Source: Streptomyces sp. NBC_01314
GTDB lineage: Bacteria; Actinomycetota; Actinomycetes; Streptomycetales; Streptomycetaceae
Assembly (NCBI RefSeq): GCF_041435215.1
Contig: NZ_CP108394.1
Span: 3,782,001-3,846,000 of the forward strand
Direction: 5' to 3'
Length of the DNA: 64,000 nt
This document shows, one piece after another, positions 1 to 7,122 of this stretch. Each line of letters begins with the position of its first letter. Position 1 is the first letter of the stretch. The notes beneath the pieces were generated by a model, which saw only the letters and a list, made by a program, of their open reading frames with translations, searched no databases and was not told the DNA's origin. Both the position numbers and the translations under genes were made by a program.

Positions 1-1
1 C

Positions 2-610
2 GCCACGGGCGGCCGCCCGCGCAGCGCCGCCGCGGACGCCGCGATCCTGGCGGCGACCCGGGAGGCGCTGGTCGACCTGGGCTGGTCGAAGCTGACACTG
101 GGCGACGTGGCCACGCGGGCCGGCGTCGCGAAAACGACCCTCTACCGCCGCTGGGCCGGCAAGAACGAACTCGTCGTGGACGCGGTCGCGGAACTCTTCG
201 ACGAACTCCGCCTGCCCGACCGGGGCAGCCTGGCGGCCGACATCGAAGGCGTGGTGCTCCAGTTCGCGGCGATCCTCGCCCGCCCGGAGGCCAGGAACGG
301 TCTCATGGCGGTGATAGCCGAGTCGACCCGCGACGACGCCCTGCGCGAACGCATCCGCGCGTCCATCGTCGACCGCCAGAAACGCCTGGTCCTGGAGGGC
401 CGCGCCCGCGCCCTGACCCGCGGTGAACTCCCCCCGGAGCCCGACCCCGCCGCCGCCTCCCGCACCGTCGACCTCATCTTCGACGTCGTGGCCGGCGCGG
501 TGGTCCACCGCACCCTGGTCAGCGCGGGCTCCGTGGACGAGCAGTGGGCCCGGGACTTCACGACTCTGCTGCTGCAAGGCCTACGGGGGCCGGCGCAGCC
601 GCCCCTTTGA
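2..610 (+). CDS. TetR/AcrR family transcriptional regulator, 5' truncated by window edge
   Basis: The reading frame is open from base 2, so the true start lies outside the window. The visible N-terminus has the TetR helix-turn-helix: a helix around LTLGDVATRAGVAKTTLYRR followed by the typical W-x-x-K-x-x-L segment. The C-terminal part is an all-helical ligand domain of the TetR_C type. Such proteins are usually dimeric repressors of a nearby gene, but the neighbour that would show the target is cut off. The last codons run into a dispersed GC-rich repeat that supplies the TGA stop. An internal GTG at 107 would remove half the DNA-binding domain and is not the start. Confidence 0.9.
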   Translation, partial: ATGGRPRSAAADAAILAATREALVDLGWSKLTLGDVATRAGVAKTTLYRRWAGKNELVVDAVAELFDELRLPDRGSLAADIEGVVLQFAAILARPEARNGLMAVIAESTRDDALRERIRASIVDRQKRLVLEGRARALTRGELPPEPDPAAASRTVDLIFDVVAGAVVHRTLVSAGSVDEQWARDFTTLLLQGLRGPAQPPL

Positions 611-632
611 GGGGCGCGGGGAACTGCGCGAA
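605..632 (+). repeat. GC-rich interspersed repeat, copy 1, overlapping a stop codon
   Basis: Core GGGGCGCGGGGAACTGCGCG preceded by TTTGA, in which TGA is the stop of the TetR gene. Four further copies or variants lie at 14333, 18891, 27239 and 62276. A short GC-rich inverted repeat (GGGGC...GCCCC) follows, as it does next to copy 3. Confidence 0.8.
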
Positions 633-788
633 CGGGGTCCGGGGCGGAGCCCCGAATCTTTGACGGGGGGGGTGGAAGGGGCACAGCCCCTGGACCCCTG
701 GATGAGGGAGGGACGGGTAGGGGCGGCGGCGAAAATCCCTGCGCCGTCCTGGCGGTGACATCGGCACCCAGAAACCCGCCGGCCCTCG

Positions 789-2489
789 TCAGAACCCCGG
801 CGGCTCCGTGTACACCCCCCACTCCTCCCGCAGCACCCCGCAGATCTCCCCCAACGTCGCCTCGGCCCGCACCGCGTCGAGCATCGGCCCGATCATGTTG
901 GACCCGTCGCGCGCGGCAGCGAGCATGGCACCGAGGGCGGCGCTCACGGAGGCGTCGTCCCGGCCCGCCTTCCTCCCTCCCAGCGCCCGGACCTGCTCCC
1001 TCTCCACCTCATGGCTGACCCGCAGAATCTCCAGGTCCCCGGTCACGGACCCATGGTGGACGTTGACACCGACGACCCGCTTCTCGCCCTTCTCCAGGGC
1101 CTGCTGGTACCGGAACGCCGACTCCGCGATCTCCCCGGTGAACCACCCGTCCTCGATCCCCCGCAGAATGCCGGACGTCATCGGCCCGATGGGATGCAGC
1201 CCGTCCGGATGCGCCCGCAGCCCCCGTTCCCTGATCCGGTCGAAGATCCTCTCCGCGTCGGCCTCGATCCGGTCCGTCAGCTGCTCGACGTACCACGAAC
1301 CGCCCAGCGGATCGGCCACGTTGGCGACCCCGGTCTCCTCCATCAGCACCTGCTGGGTCCTGAGCGCGATCTCCGCCGCCTGCTCGCTCGGGAGAGCCAG
1401 TGTCTCGTCGAGGGCGTTGGTGTGCAGGGAGTTGGTGCCGCCGAGGACCGCCGACAGCGCCTCCACCGCCGTACGCACCACGTTGTTGTACGGCTGCTGC
1501 GCGGTCAGCGAGACCCCGGCGGTCTGCGTGTGGAACCGCAGCCACTGCGCCTTGTCGGTCCGCGCCCCGTACACGTCGCGCATCCACCGCGCCCAGATCC
1601 TCCTGGCCGCACGGAACTTGGCGATCTCCTCGAAGAAGTCGAGATGCGCGTCGAAGAAGAAGGACAGCCCCGGCGCGAACACCTCCACGTCCAGGCCGCG
1701 GCTGAGCCCCAGCTCCACGTACCCGAACCCGTCCGCGAGCGTGTACGCCAGCTCCTGCGCGGCCGTGGCCCCGGCCTCGCGGATGTGGTAGCCGGAGACG
1801 GACAGCGGCTTGTAGGCGGGGATCTCGGCCGCGCAGTGCTCCATGAGGTCACCGATGAGGCGGAGATGCGGCTCGGGCTGGAAGAGCCACTCCTTCTGCG
1901 CGATGTACTCCTTGAAGATGTCGGTCTGGAGCGTGCCGTTGAGCACGCCCGGGGCGACGCCCTGCCGCTCGGCGGCGACGAGATACATGCAGAAGACCGG
2001 AACGGCGGGCCCGCTGATCGTCATGGACGTGGTGACATCCCCCAGCGGAATGCCCTGGAACAGCACCTCCATGTCGGCGGCGGAGTCGATGGCGACCCCG
2101 CAGTGCCCGACCTCACCGAGCGACCGCGGATCGTCGGAATCCCGCCCCATGAGCGTCGGCATGTCGAACGCGACGGACAGCCCCCCGCCCCCGTTGGCGA
2201 GGATCATCTTGTACCGCTCGTTCGTCTGCTCCGCGTTCCCGAACCCCGCGAACTGCCGGATCGTCCACGTCCGCCCCCGGTACCCCGTCGGATACAGCCC
2301 GCGCGTGAACGGATACTCCCCCGGCCACCCGATCCGTTCGAAGCCCTCATACGCGTCCCCGGCCCTGGGCCCGTACACAGGCTCCACCGCGTCCCCGGAA
2401 AGGGTCGTGAAGTCCCCCTCCCGCTTCCGGGCGGAGTCATAGCGATCCTGCCAGCGTCGGCGTCCCTCTTCGATGGCGTCAGCGTCCAT
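789..2489 (-). CDS. icmA: Isobutyryl-CoA mutase large (substrate-binding) subunit IcmA
   Basis: Coenzyme-B12-dependent mutase subunit that interconverts isobutyryl-CoA and n-butyryl-CoA, linking valine catabolism to butyryl-CoA and polyketide precursors. The 566 residues are the length expected of IcmA and contain only the TIM-barrel domain. The C-terminal B12-binding domain of methylmalonyl-CoA mutase is missing, so a small subunit (IcmB) must be encoded elsewhere. The two residues that separate IcmA from methylmalonyl-CoA mutase are visible: Phe80 in WTIRQFAGF (Tyr in MCM) and Gln198 in EYIAQKEW (Arg in MCM). The start is the ATG at 2489, eight bases from a perfect palindrome that probably is its operator. 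It is divergent from the DUF3817 gene. meaB and an adenosyltransferase gene lie further along the window. Confidence 0.93.
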   Translation of the reverse strand: MDADAIEEGRRRWQDRYDSARKREGDFTTLSGDAVEPVYGPRAGDAYEGFERIGWPGEYPFTRGLYPTGYRGRTWTIRQFAGFGNAEQTNERYKMILANGGGGLSVAFDMPTLMGRDSDDPRSLGEVGHCGVAIDSAADMEVLFQGIPLGDVTTSMTISGPAVPVFCMYLVAAERQGVAPGVLNGTLQTDIFKEYIAQKEWLFQPEPHLRLIGDLMEHCAAEIPAYKPLSVSGYHIREAGATAAQELAYTLADGFGYVELGLSRGLDVEVFAPGLSFFFDAHLDFFEEIAKFRAARRIWARWMRDVYGARTDKAQWLRFHTQTAGVSLTAQQPYNNVVRTAVEALSAVLGGTNSLHTNALDETLALPSEQAAEIALRTQQVLMEETGVANVADPLGGSWYVEQLTDRIEADAERIFDRIRERGLRAHPDGLHPIGPMTSGILRGIEDGWFTGEIAESAFRYQQALEKGEKRVVGVNVHHGSVTGDLEILRVSHEVEREQVRALGGRKAGRDDASVSAALGAMLAAARDGSNMIGPMLDAVRAEATLGEICGVLREEWGVYTEPPGF

Positions 2490-2496
2490 GACCCCA

Positions 2497-2520
2497 ATTT
2501 ACTAGGACGTCCTAGTAAAT
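2497..2520. promoter_or_regulatory. Perfect 24-bp palindrome upstream of icmA, probable operator
   Basis: Half-site ATTTACTAGGAC followed directly by its exact reverse complement. It sits 7 bp before the icmA start in the icmA-DUF3817 intergenic region and is AT-rich for this genome. The position and symmetry suit a dimeric repressor overlapping the icmA promoter. The regulator is not identifiable from sequence; the TetR gene at 2-610 is one candidate by proximity. Confidence 0.75.
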
Positions 2521-2583
2521 GACAGTGGCGCAGGGCTGGACGCGCGCGCGGAGCGCCGAAAAGCACCCGTTACGCTCGACGCC

Positions 2584-2925
2584 ATGAAGAAGAGCGTCTT
2601 GACCCGCTACCGGGTGATGGCCTACGTCACCGCCGTACTGCTGATCCTGCTGACGGCGGGCGTGATCGGGAAGCGTCTGCTGGATCTGGACGGTTTCGAC
2701 GGCTTCGTCACGGTGATCGGTTTCGCGCACGGCTGGCTGTACGTGCTGTACCTGGTCTTCGCCTTCGACCTCGGCAGCAAGGCGAAGATGCCGCTGGGCC
2801 GCCTCGCCTGGGTGCTGCTCGCCGGCACCGTCCCCACGGCCGCCTTCTTCGTCGAACGCAAGGTGAGCCGCGAGGTCGAGCCGCTGATCATCCAGGAAGC
2901 GACCCCGAACCCCGCCGCGGCCTGA
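2584..2925 (+). CDS. DUF3817 family membrane protein
   Basis: Protein of 113 residues with three hydrophobic segments: residues about 9-28, 42-63 and 75-91. It has the conserved HGWLYVLYLVF and LPxGxFFxxRK-like features (here VPTAAFFVERKV) of DUF3817 proteins, an integral-membrane family of unknown role found in actinobacteria. It starts at ATG 2584 and is transcribed away from icmA. A second member of the family lies at 11005-11370 on the other side of the inserted element. No function can be assigned. Confidence 0.85.
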   Translation: MKKSVLTRYRVMAYVTAVLLILLTAGVIGKRLLDLDGFDGFVTVIGFAHGWLYVLYLVFAFDLGSKAKMPLGRLAWVLLAGTVPTAAFFVERKVSREVEPLIIQEATPNPAAA

Positions 2926-2934
2926 CCCGGCCCC

Positions 2935-2988
2935 GAGCCCGGGACCGGCCGCGAGCCCGGGACCGGCCGCGAGCCCGGGACCGGCCGC
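2935..2988. repeat. 18-bp unit repeated three times in tandem
   Basis: GAGCCCGGGACCGGCCGC occurs at 2935, 2953 and 2971 without mismatch, between the convergent DUF3817 and MarR genes. The repeats are internally self-complementary (CCCGGG, CCGG), so a transcript may fold and stop here. The copy number is likely to vary between strains. Confidence 0.9.
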
Positions 2989-2995
2989 GACAGGC

Positions 2996-3505
2996 TCAGC
3001 TCTCTTCGAAATCCCCCGCCGCCACCCGCAGCGGCCGGAGCATCGCGAAGATCTCCGCGCATTCCTCGGTGTCGTAGGCGCCGAGGCCGAAGTCCATGGA
3101 CATGAGGTCGCGGGTCGCGGCGTCGCAGACCTCGCGGCCCTTGTCGGTGATGGAGGCGAGGGTGCCGCGGCCGTCGTTGGGGTTGGGGCGTTTGTCGACG
3201 AGGCCGGACCTCACCAGGCGGTCGACGGTGTTCGTCACGGACGTCGGGTGCACCATGAGCCGTTCGCCGATCTTGGACATCGGCAGCTCACCCTTCTGGG
3301 AGAAGGTGAGCAGCACGAGCGCCTCATAGCGCGCGAACGTCAGCCCGTACGGCTTGACCACCGCGTCGACCTCCGCCAGCAGGATCTGCTGGGCGCGCAT
3401 GATCGATGTGATCGCGGCCATGGACGGGACGTTCCCCCAGCGCTGCTTCCAGTGCTCGTCGGCGCGCGAGATGGGATCGAAGGAGAGGCTGAGCGGCTTC
3501 GGCAC
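2996..3505 (-). CDS. MarR family transcriptional regulator
   Basis: Protein of 169 residues with a winged helix-turn-helix: MSKIGERLMVHPTSVTNTVDRL is the recognition region and the wing carries the family's DGRGTLASITDKGREV element. MarR proteins are dimeric repressors that often respond to small aromatic ligands. The C-terminal region after the wing is short and helical. The start is ATG 3505. The gene is convergent with the DUF3817 gene and lies just beyond the tandem repeat. No adjacent efflux or enzyme gene identifies its target. Confidence 0.9.
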   Translation of the reverse strand: MPKPLSLSFDPISRADEHWKQRWGNVPSMAAITSIMRAQQILLAEVDAVVKPYGLTFARYEALVLLTFSQKGELPMSKIGERLMVHPTSVTNTVDRLVRSGLVDKRPNPNDGRGTLASITDKGREVCDAATRDLMSMDFGLGAYDTEECAEIFAMLRPLRVAAGDFEES

Positions 3506-3515
3506 GGCATCGACC

Positions 3516-3749
3516 TTACCGGCCGGTCATATGCTGGTCAGCCCCGTCTCGCTTTTCGGTACGACCCGGGGCCCTGTGGGTGCCCAGGTGGTCGAGGACG
3601 CGGTCGCCCTTGGGGTCCACCACCCTCTGGGCGTCGAACCGGCGGGACCGGCCGGGCAGGCCGAAGGTACGCGCGAAAGGCTGCGGCCCGCCCTCCGCGC
3701 GCGGGAGGTAACGGATCTCGGTGAAGCGCGGATCCCAGCAGCAGGCCAC
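3516..3749 (-). CDS. Small hypothetical ORF
   Basis: A 77-residue frame with GTG start and high third-position GC, immediately downstream of a terminator hairpin and just upstream of the MarR gene on the same strand. The product is basic, with no membrane segment or domain that I recognise. There is no good ribosome binding site. It could be a genuine small gene or the remnant of a longer one. Confidence is low. Confidence 0.3.
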   Translation of the reverse strand: MACCWDPRFTEIRYLPRAEGGPQPFARTFGLPGRSRRFDAQRVVDPKGDRVLDHLGTHRAPGRTEKRDGADQHMTGR

Positions 3750-3755
3750 GAGAAG

Positions 3756-3779
3756 ACCCCGGCCCAGAGGGACCGGGGT
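3756..3779 (-). terminator. Hairpin downstream of the split thiamine-binding gene
   Basis: GC-rich stem ACCCCGG...CCGGGGT with a three-base loop and one bulged base, 26 bp after the stop codon of the C-terminal gene remnant. It is probably the original terminator of the DUF3817-thiamine-binding operon. Confidence 0.6.
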
Positions 3780-3804
3780 TCTCGAAGTGGAAGTGTGCCC
3801 ACGG

Positions 3805-3967
3805 CTACGCGGACAGGTGGCGCTCCACCCTCTCCACCTTCGACGTGAGGCCGTCGGTGACGCCGGGCCGGATGTCGGCCTTGAGGACCAGGGAGACGCG
3901 GGGGGCGCGCTCCTCGACGGCGGCGACCGCTCGCCGTACGACGTCCATCACCTCGTCCCACTCGCCC
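3805..3967 (-). pseudogene. C-terminal half of an MTH1187/YqgV-type thiamine-binding protein, cut off by the integrative element
   Basis: Reads [20 protein letters not shown] and continues through LKADIRPGV to the stop, which is the second half of the DUF77/thiamine-binding fold (COG0011, about 97 residues). The matching N-terminal half lies 6.9 kb away at 10862-11008 on the same strand. Joining them at the shared GGC codon gives SIEG-EWDEV, the uninterrupted family sequence. The remnant has no start of its own. An open frame extends into the element to 4011 but carries unrelated residues. The wild-type protein is small and cytosolic and is thought to bind thiamine or a derivative. Confidence 0.85.
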
Positions 3968-3990
3968 GAACGTGGGCAGGGTTGAGTACA
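3964..3990. other. Left attachment junction with attP half-site
   Basis: GCCC core, then 16 bp, then GAGTACA at 3984-3990. The outer side (3963 and below) is thiamine-binding gene sequence. Combined with the right junction it rebuilds a symmetric attP. Confidence 0.8.
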
Positions 3991-4246
3991 TAGCGATCTA
4001 CGTCGCTCCACGGACGATCCCTGCCCAGCACAGATACAAACGCGCCTCAGGTCAGGAGACGTGCTAGCCGGTCACCCAGGCGTTCAGCCAAAACGAGGCT
4101 ACGCCGACCGGGGCGGGTCCCTGCCAAGGTTGCACGCAGACCCCGGGGCTCCCGATTTCGCGGGAACGTGTGCGCGCCGGGGGGCCGGGTCCCTGGGACC
4201 TCTTCGCTCAGAGATTGACCCACCCCCCGGTGCCCAGACATGAGAT

Positions 4247-4276
4247 AGGCCGTCCACCATGGCGGGCAGACGGCCT
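4247..4276 (-). terminator. Hairpin after the resolvase gene
   Basis: AGGCCGTC paired with GACGGCCT across a 14-base loop, directly after the stop codon of the resolvase gene on the minus strand. Confidence 0.5.
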
Positions 4277-4277
4277 C

Positions 4278-4877
4278 TCAAGCCGGGCCGGGTCGCTCCG
4301 TGTCGACAAGCGCCCGATACAGCGTCGCGCGGGACACCTTGAGCGCCTTGGCAATGGCCGTCACACTCTCGCCCTTCGCCTTCCGGGCACGAGCGGCAGC
4401 CAACTTGTCAGCGCCCATGACGGACGGCCGCCCACCCGTCCGACCCTGAGCCTTGGCAGCGTCCAGACCCGCCCGGGTGCGCTCAACGATCATGTCTCGC
4501 TCAAGCTCAGCAAAGGCAACCATCATCGTGAAGAAGAACTTGCCCTCACCCTTCGGGGAGTAGCTACCGGCCAGCGTGCCCGTCAGAATCCGCAGCGCGA
4601 TCCCCCGGGCGTGCAGATCCTCGGCGATCGTGAGCACGTCCTTGGTGGAACGACCCAACCGGTCCAGCTTCCACACGGTGAGAGTGTCGCCCTCCCGCAT
4701 GTAGTCGAGAGCAGCGAGCAGCCCGGCACGGTCGGCATTCTTGCCGGACGCCTTGTCCTCGAAGATGCGGGCGCACCTTGCCTCAGCGAGAGCGTCCGCC
4801 TGAAGCTGCGCGTCCTGCGCATTGGTGCTGACTCGCTGGTAGCCGATCAAGGTTCCGGTGCTCTTCGCCGTCGTCAC
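4278..4877 (-). CDS. Small serine recombinase, resolvase/invertase family
   Basis: Protein of 199 residues. The catalytic domain has GYQRVSTNAQD with nucleophile Ser17, the LDRLGRSTKD motif around residue 73 and the FAELERDMIVERTRAGL helix. A Hin-type C-terminal helix-turn-helix follows (SVTAIAKALKVSRATLYRAL). Such enzymes resolve cointegrates or multimers or invert DNA at short dyad sites. An inverted repeat of about 21 bp lies directly upstream and probably is its site and operator. The start is GTG 4877. It is distinct from the large integrase at 9454-10851, so its job may be to resolve multimers of a circular form of the element. Confidence 0.93.
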   Translation of the reverse strand: MTTAKSTGTLIGYQRVSTNAQDAQLQADALAEARCARIFEDKASGKNADRAGLLAALDYMREGDTLTVWKLDRLGRSTKDVLTIAEDLHARGIALRILTGTLAGSYSPKGEGKFFFTMMVAFAELERDMIVERTRAGLDAAKAQGRTGGRPSVMGADKLAAARARKAKGESVTAIAKALKVSRATLYRALVDTERPGPA

Positions 4878-4880
4878 ACC

Positions 4881-4949
4881 GAGACCGTCTCATAACTCGT
4901 CTCAAAACATCAAGCCTTTCGAGCATGTTCTGAGACGGGTTTTGAACAC
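4881..4949. promoter_or_regulatory. Inverted-repeat res-like site upstream of the resolvase
   Basis: Two imperfect copies of a sequence with core TGAGACGnGTTnTGA face each other: minus strand at 4887-4908 and plus strand at 4927-4949, separated by 18 bp. A further palindrome, GAGACcGTCTC, lies at 4881-4891 just before the resolvase start. The arrangement fits paired recombinase-binding subsites that also repress the resolvase gene. Confidence 0.6.
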
Positions 4950-5102
4950 CGAAAGCACCCCTCGGACTGCCTCACATGGCCATCTCAATAACCATCGTTT
5001 GATAGACGGCCCTCTGATGATCACGCACAGCAACACCCACAGAGGCAGTCAGTTTCCCGCCTCACGGGTTCTCGCCTTTCCGGTTGATGACTGGTCGGTT
5101 GG

Positions 5103-5894
5103 TTACCTGATCCGACCCACGAGTGCGGAGACTCGGACATATTCAGTGAAGGGTCGGTCCGTTGGTAGCGACTGCCGGATGTACTCAGCAAATGCCGGTC
5201 GGTCGTCCGGCGCGGGCAGATCATCCTCAGGGATCGCGGAGTAGACCCCGCCGATGAGTTGTTCGAAGCTCAACTCGTCGCTGTATTCGCTCACGATCTC
5301 CCGCACATCTTCGAAACCGGCGGCATCGAGTGCCTGGGCATACCGAATCCGGTCATGCGAGGCGGTTCCGCATGACGCCTCCAGCTTTGTGTGGAAGTGG
5401 TGCTCCAGACAAGCCCGAAGCGACCGTGACCAGGCGCTGTCCTGCAACCACAACGGCGTCCCGTTGCTGACCACGGCAATACCTCCCCCTGCCCGGAACA
5501 GCGGTGACAGGTCGCGGAAGAGGTCATCGTGTTGCATCCAGTGGAGCGCCTGCCCGATGACCGTCATCGCCAGAGACCCCTTTCCGACCAGCGCACCCAG
5601 CCCCGGAATGTCGGTGTCGGAGCCGAGTACCCACGTCGCATTCCGCACGCCGTGGCTCGCGGCTGTTTCCCTGGCCAGCCGAAGCATGTCGGGTTCGGGA
5701 TCCATGCCGATGACCGAGCGGGCCCGGGAGGCGAGCGGAACGGCGAGCTGTCCGGTTCCGCATCCGAGGTCGAGGACGACGTCGTTCGCGGTCACTGCGA
5801 AGGCTGCTTGCAGCGCGTCGAGTACCTCAGGCGGGTAACCACGCCGAAACTTCGCGTAGTACGTGGCAGCGTCACCACTGAATCCCAAAGTCAT
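5103..5894 (-). CDS. Class I SAM-dependent methyltransferase
   Basis: Protein of 263 residues with the Rossmann methyltransferase motif I LDLGCGTGQL at 41-50, an acidic residue at the end of strand 2 (GMDPEPDML) and QALHWM, as in the methyltransferase-11/25 group acting on small molecules. It shows no DNA-methyltransferase motif such as DPPY or NPPF. The ATG at 5894 is preferred over an upstream start 12 codons away because GGTGAGG lies just before it and the conserved GDAATYYAKFRRGYP segment begins at once. The gene is element cargo on the integrase strand. Its substrate is unknown. Confidence 0.85.
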   Translation of the reverse strand: MTLGFSGDAATYYAKFRRGYPPEVLDALQAAFAVTANDVVLDLGCGTGQLAVPLASRARSVIGMDPEPDMLRLARETAASHGVRNATWVLGSDTDIPGLGALVGKGSLAMTVIGQALHWMQHDDLFRDLSPLFRAGGGIAVVSNGTPLWLQDSAWSRSLRACLEHHFHTKLEASCGTASHDRIRYAQALDAAGFEDVREIVSEYSDELSFEQLIGGVYSAIPEDDLPAPDDRPAFAEYIRQSLPTDRPFTEYVRVSALVGRIR

Positions 5895-6202
5895 GGCCTC
5901 ACCCTGCCCAGCGCAGTCCCGGCGAGACACCTCCTTTGTGGACTGATCGCTACCAGCTGAAGTCTGGTCACTTCGAAAGGCCTGTGACAGACCCCATCAA
6001 CTGAGACAGGCATCCGCACTCGCGGGACCATGACCAGGGCGGAACCCCCTTGCGGGACCATGCACACAGACATGCTCTGAACTGCGGCCTTTCCCACCAG
6101 TTCCGGCAATTTCCCGCGCGCACACGCGGCAGGAAGGGCGCGGGTGCCCAGAAGGGGAGTCGGAATGTTTCACACCCCTTCCCCGGCCTGCCAGGAAGAC
6201 CG
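5895..6202. other. Intergenic stretch without a convincing gene
   Basis: Presumed promoter region of the methyltransferase gene. The only structure I see is an 11-bp direct repeat GCGGGACCATG at 6022 and 6052. Confidence 0.5.
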
Positions 6203-6925
6203 TCAGCGCGTCGCCATGTGCGGCGGGGACCACTCGTCCATCAACTGATCCTTCTTCGACGCGTTGCAGAGCACGCAGACCACGCGCATGTTCGCGACCG
6301 CCGAGAGCCCGCCCCGCGATATGGGGACCAGATGATCAACCACACCCCCTTCGGGAAGCGGCGCAGAGCAGTGGAAACATCCGGCGTCCCCGTGCGCCTT
6401 ACGCACGCGACGCTGAAGCGTGACCCGACGTGCCACCATGCGCTGCACCTTCTGACATGAACGGCACACCCCGTCACGGAACTTGAGAACCACGGGCGTG
6501 CCACAGCGCCGACAGGGAACCGGCTCAGGCTTGGTACGGGCACGCTTACGGACGTACTCAGCGGCACGGCGGCATGCGTCAGAGCAGCAGGCGCGATCAC
6601 GGCCACCCGACAGACCTACAGGCTCCGAGCACTTCGGCCCCCGACACAGATTGCGGGCCACCTGCTCCCTCTCGCGCTCCACCCGCTTACGGTGCTCGGC
6701 CCGGCGCAACGCGTCCACCTCCTCAGCGCAGCGCACGCAGTACAGCGCCCAGGAAACCCGGCCATGCGGCTCATCACAGCGGTGGCAACGTTGAGCGCCA
6801 GCGGCAGCACGCGCCGCCTCACGCGCACGACGGGCGGCAATTGCAACCGGGCTGACTCGACACACAGGCTCGCGCCGCACGTCCTGCGATCCGCACGGGG
6901 ACGTGTACCACCACACTCCGAACAC
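6203..6925 (-). CDS. HNH endonuclease domain protein with several zinc-finger CxxC pairs, probably frameshifted at its 5' end
   Basis: The C-terminal 60 residues form an HNH motif: a CFHC pair, VVDHLVPISRGG with the catalytic His, a conserved Asn, then CVLCNASKKDQ. Three further cysteine clusters precede it (CHRC...CVRC, CRGPKC...CSDAC, CRRCG...CRSC), suggesting stacked zinc ribbons. The open frame begins at 6925 without a ribosome binding site. A good AGGTGA site lies 6 bp before a TTG at 6954 in another frame, which encodes a further zinc ribbon (TCSECGG...RTCGASLC). A single-base change near 6850 would join the two. It is probably a nuclease of the element, now damaged or wrongly read there. 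Confidence 0.75.
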   Translation of the reverse strand: MFGVWWYTSPCGSQDVRREPVCRVSPVAIAARRAREAARAAAGAQRCHRCDEPHGRVSWALYCVRCAEEVDALRRAEHRKRVEREREQVARNLCRGPKCSEPVGLSGGRDRACCSDACRRAAEYVRKRARTKPEPVPCRRCGTPVVLKFRDGVCRSCQKVQRMVARRVTLQRRVRKAHGDAGCFHCSAPLPEGGVVDHLVPISRGGLSAVANMRVVCVLCNASKKDQLMDEWSPPHMATR

Positions 6926-7075
6926 GTTGCGCGCGACTCATCAAGGGCAGACAAGCGAGATCACCTTTCCATTTTTGTTGATCATGGAGTGTTCCGCGAG
7001 GGCGCTACAGGCCAGCAGCTGCAACGGTCGAGGTTGGGTTCCGGGCAAGGGGTAAAGAGGCAAAGCAGGGGCTAG

Positions 7076-7091
7076 TACTCCAGCCGTAGAT
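7076..7091 (+). repeat. Left terminal inverted repeat of the IS
   Basis: 16 bp identical to the reverse complement of 9260-9275, next to CTAG at 7072-7075. Confidence 0.9.
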
Positions 7092-7122
7092 TGTGATCTT
7101 GTCCGTGGGGGTCGGTGCGGAC

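Noticed and set aside
1011..2522. 500-codon frame on the plus strand inside icmA
   Set aside because: Antisense shadow of a well-defined gene; Arg/Pro-rich with no domain.
3991..4246. Short frames at the left end of the element (4047-4241 and 4061-4243)
   Set aside because: Pro/Arg/Gly-rich overlapping frames on both strands without start signals; nothing supports a gene.
6022..6062. 11-bp direct repeat GCGGGACCATG as an attachment or operator site
   Set aside because: Only two copies 30 bp apart with no symmetry or gene context; may be chance.
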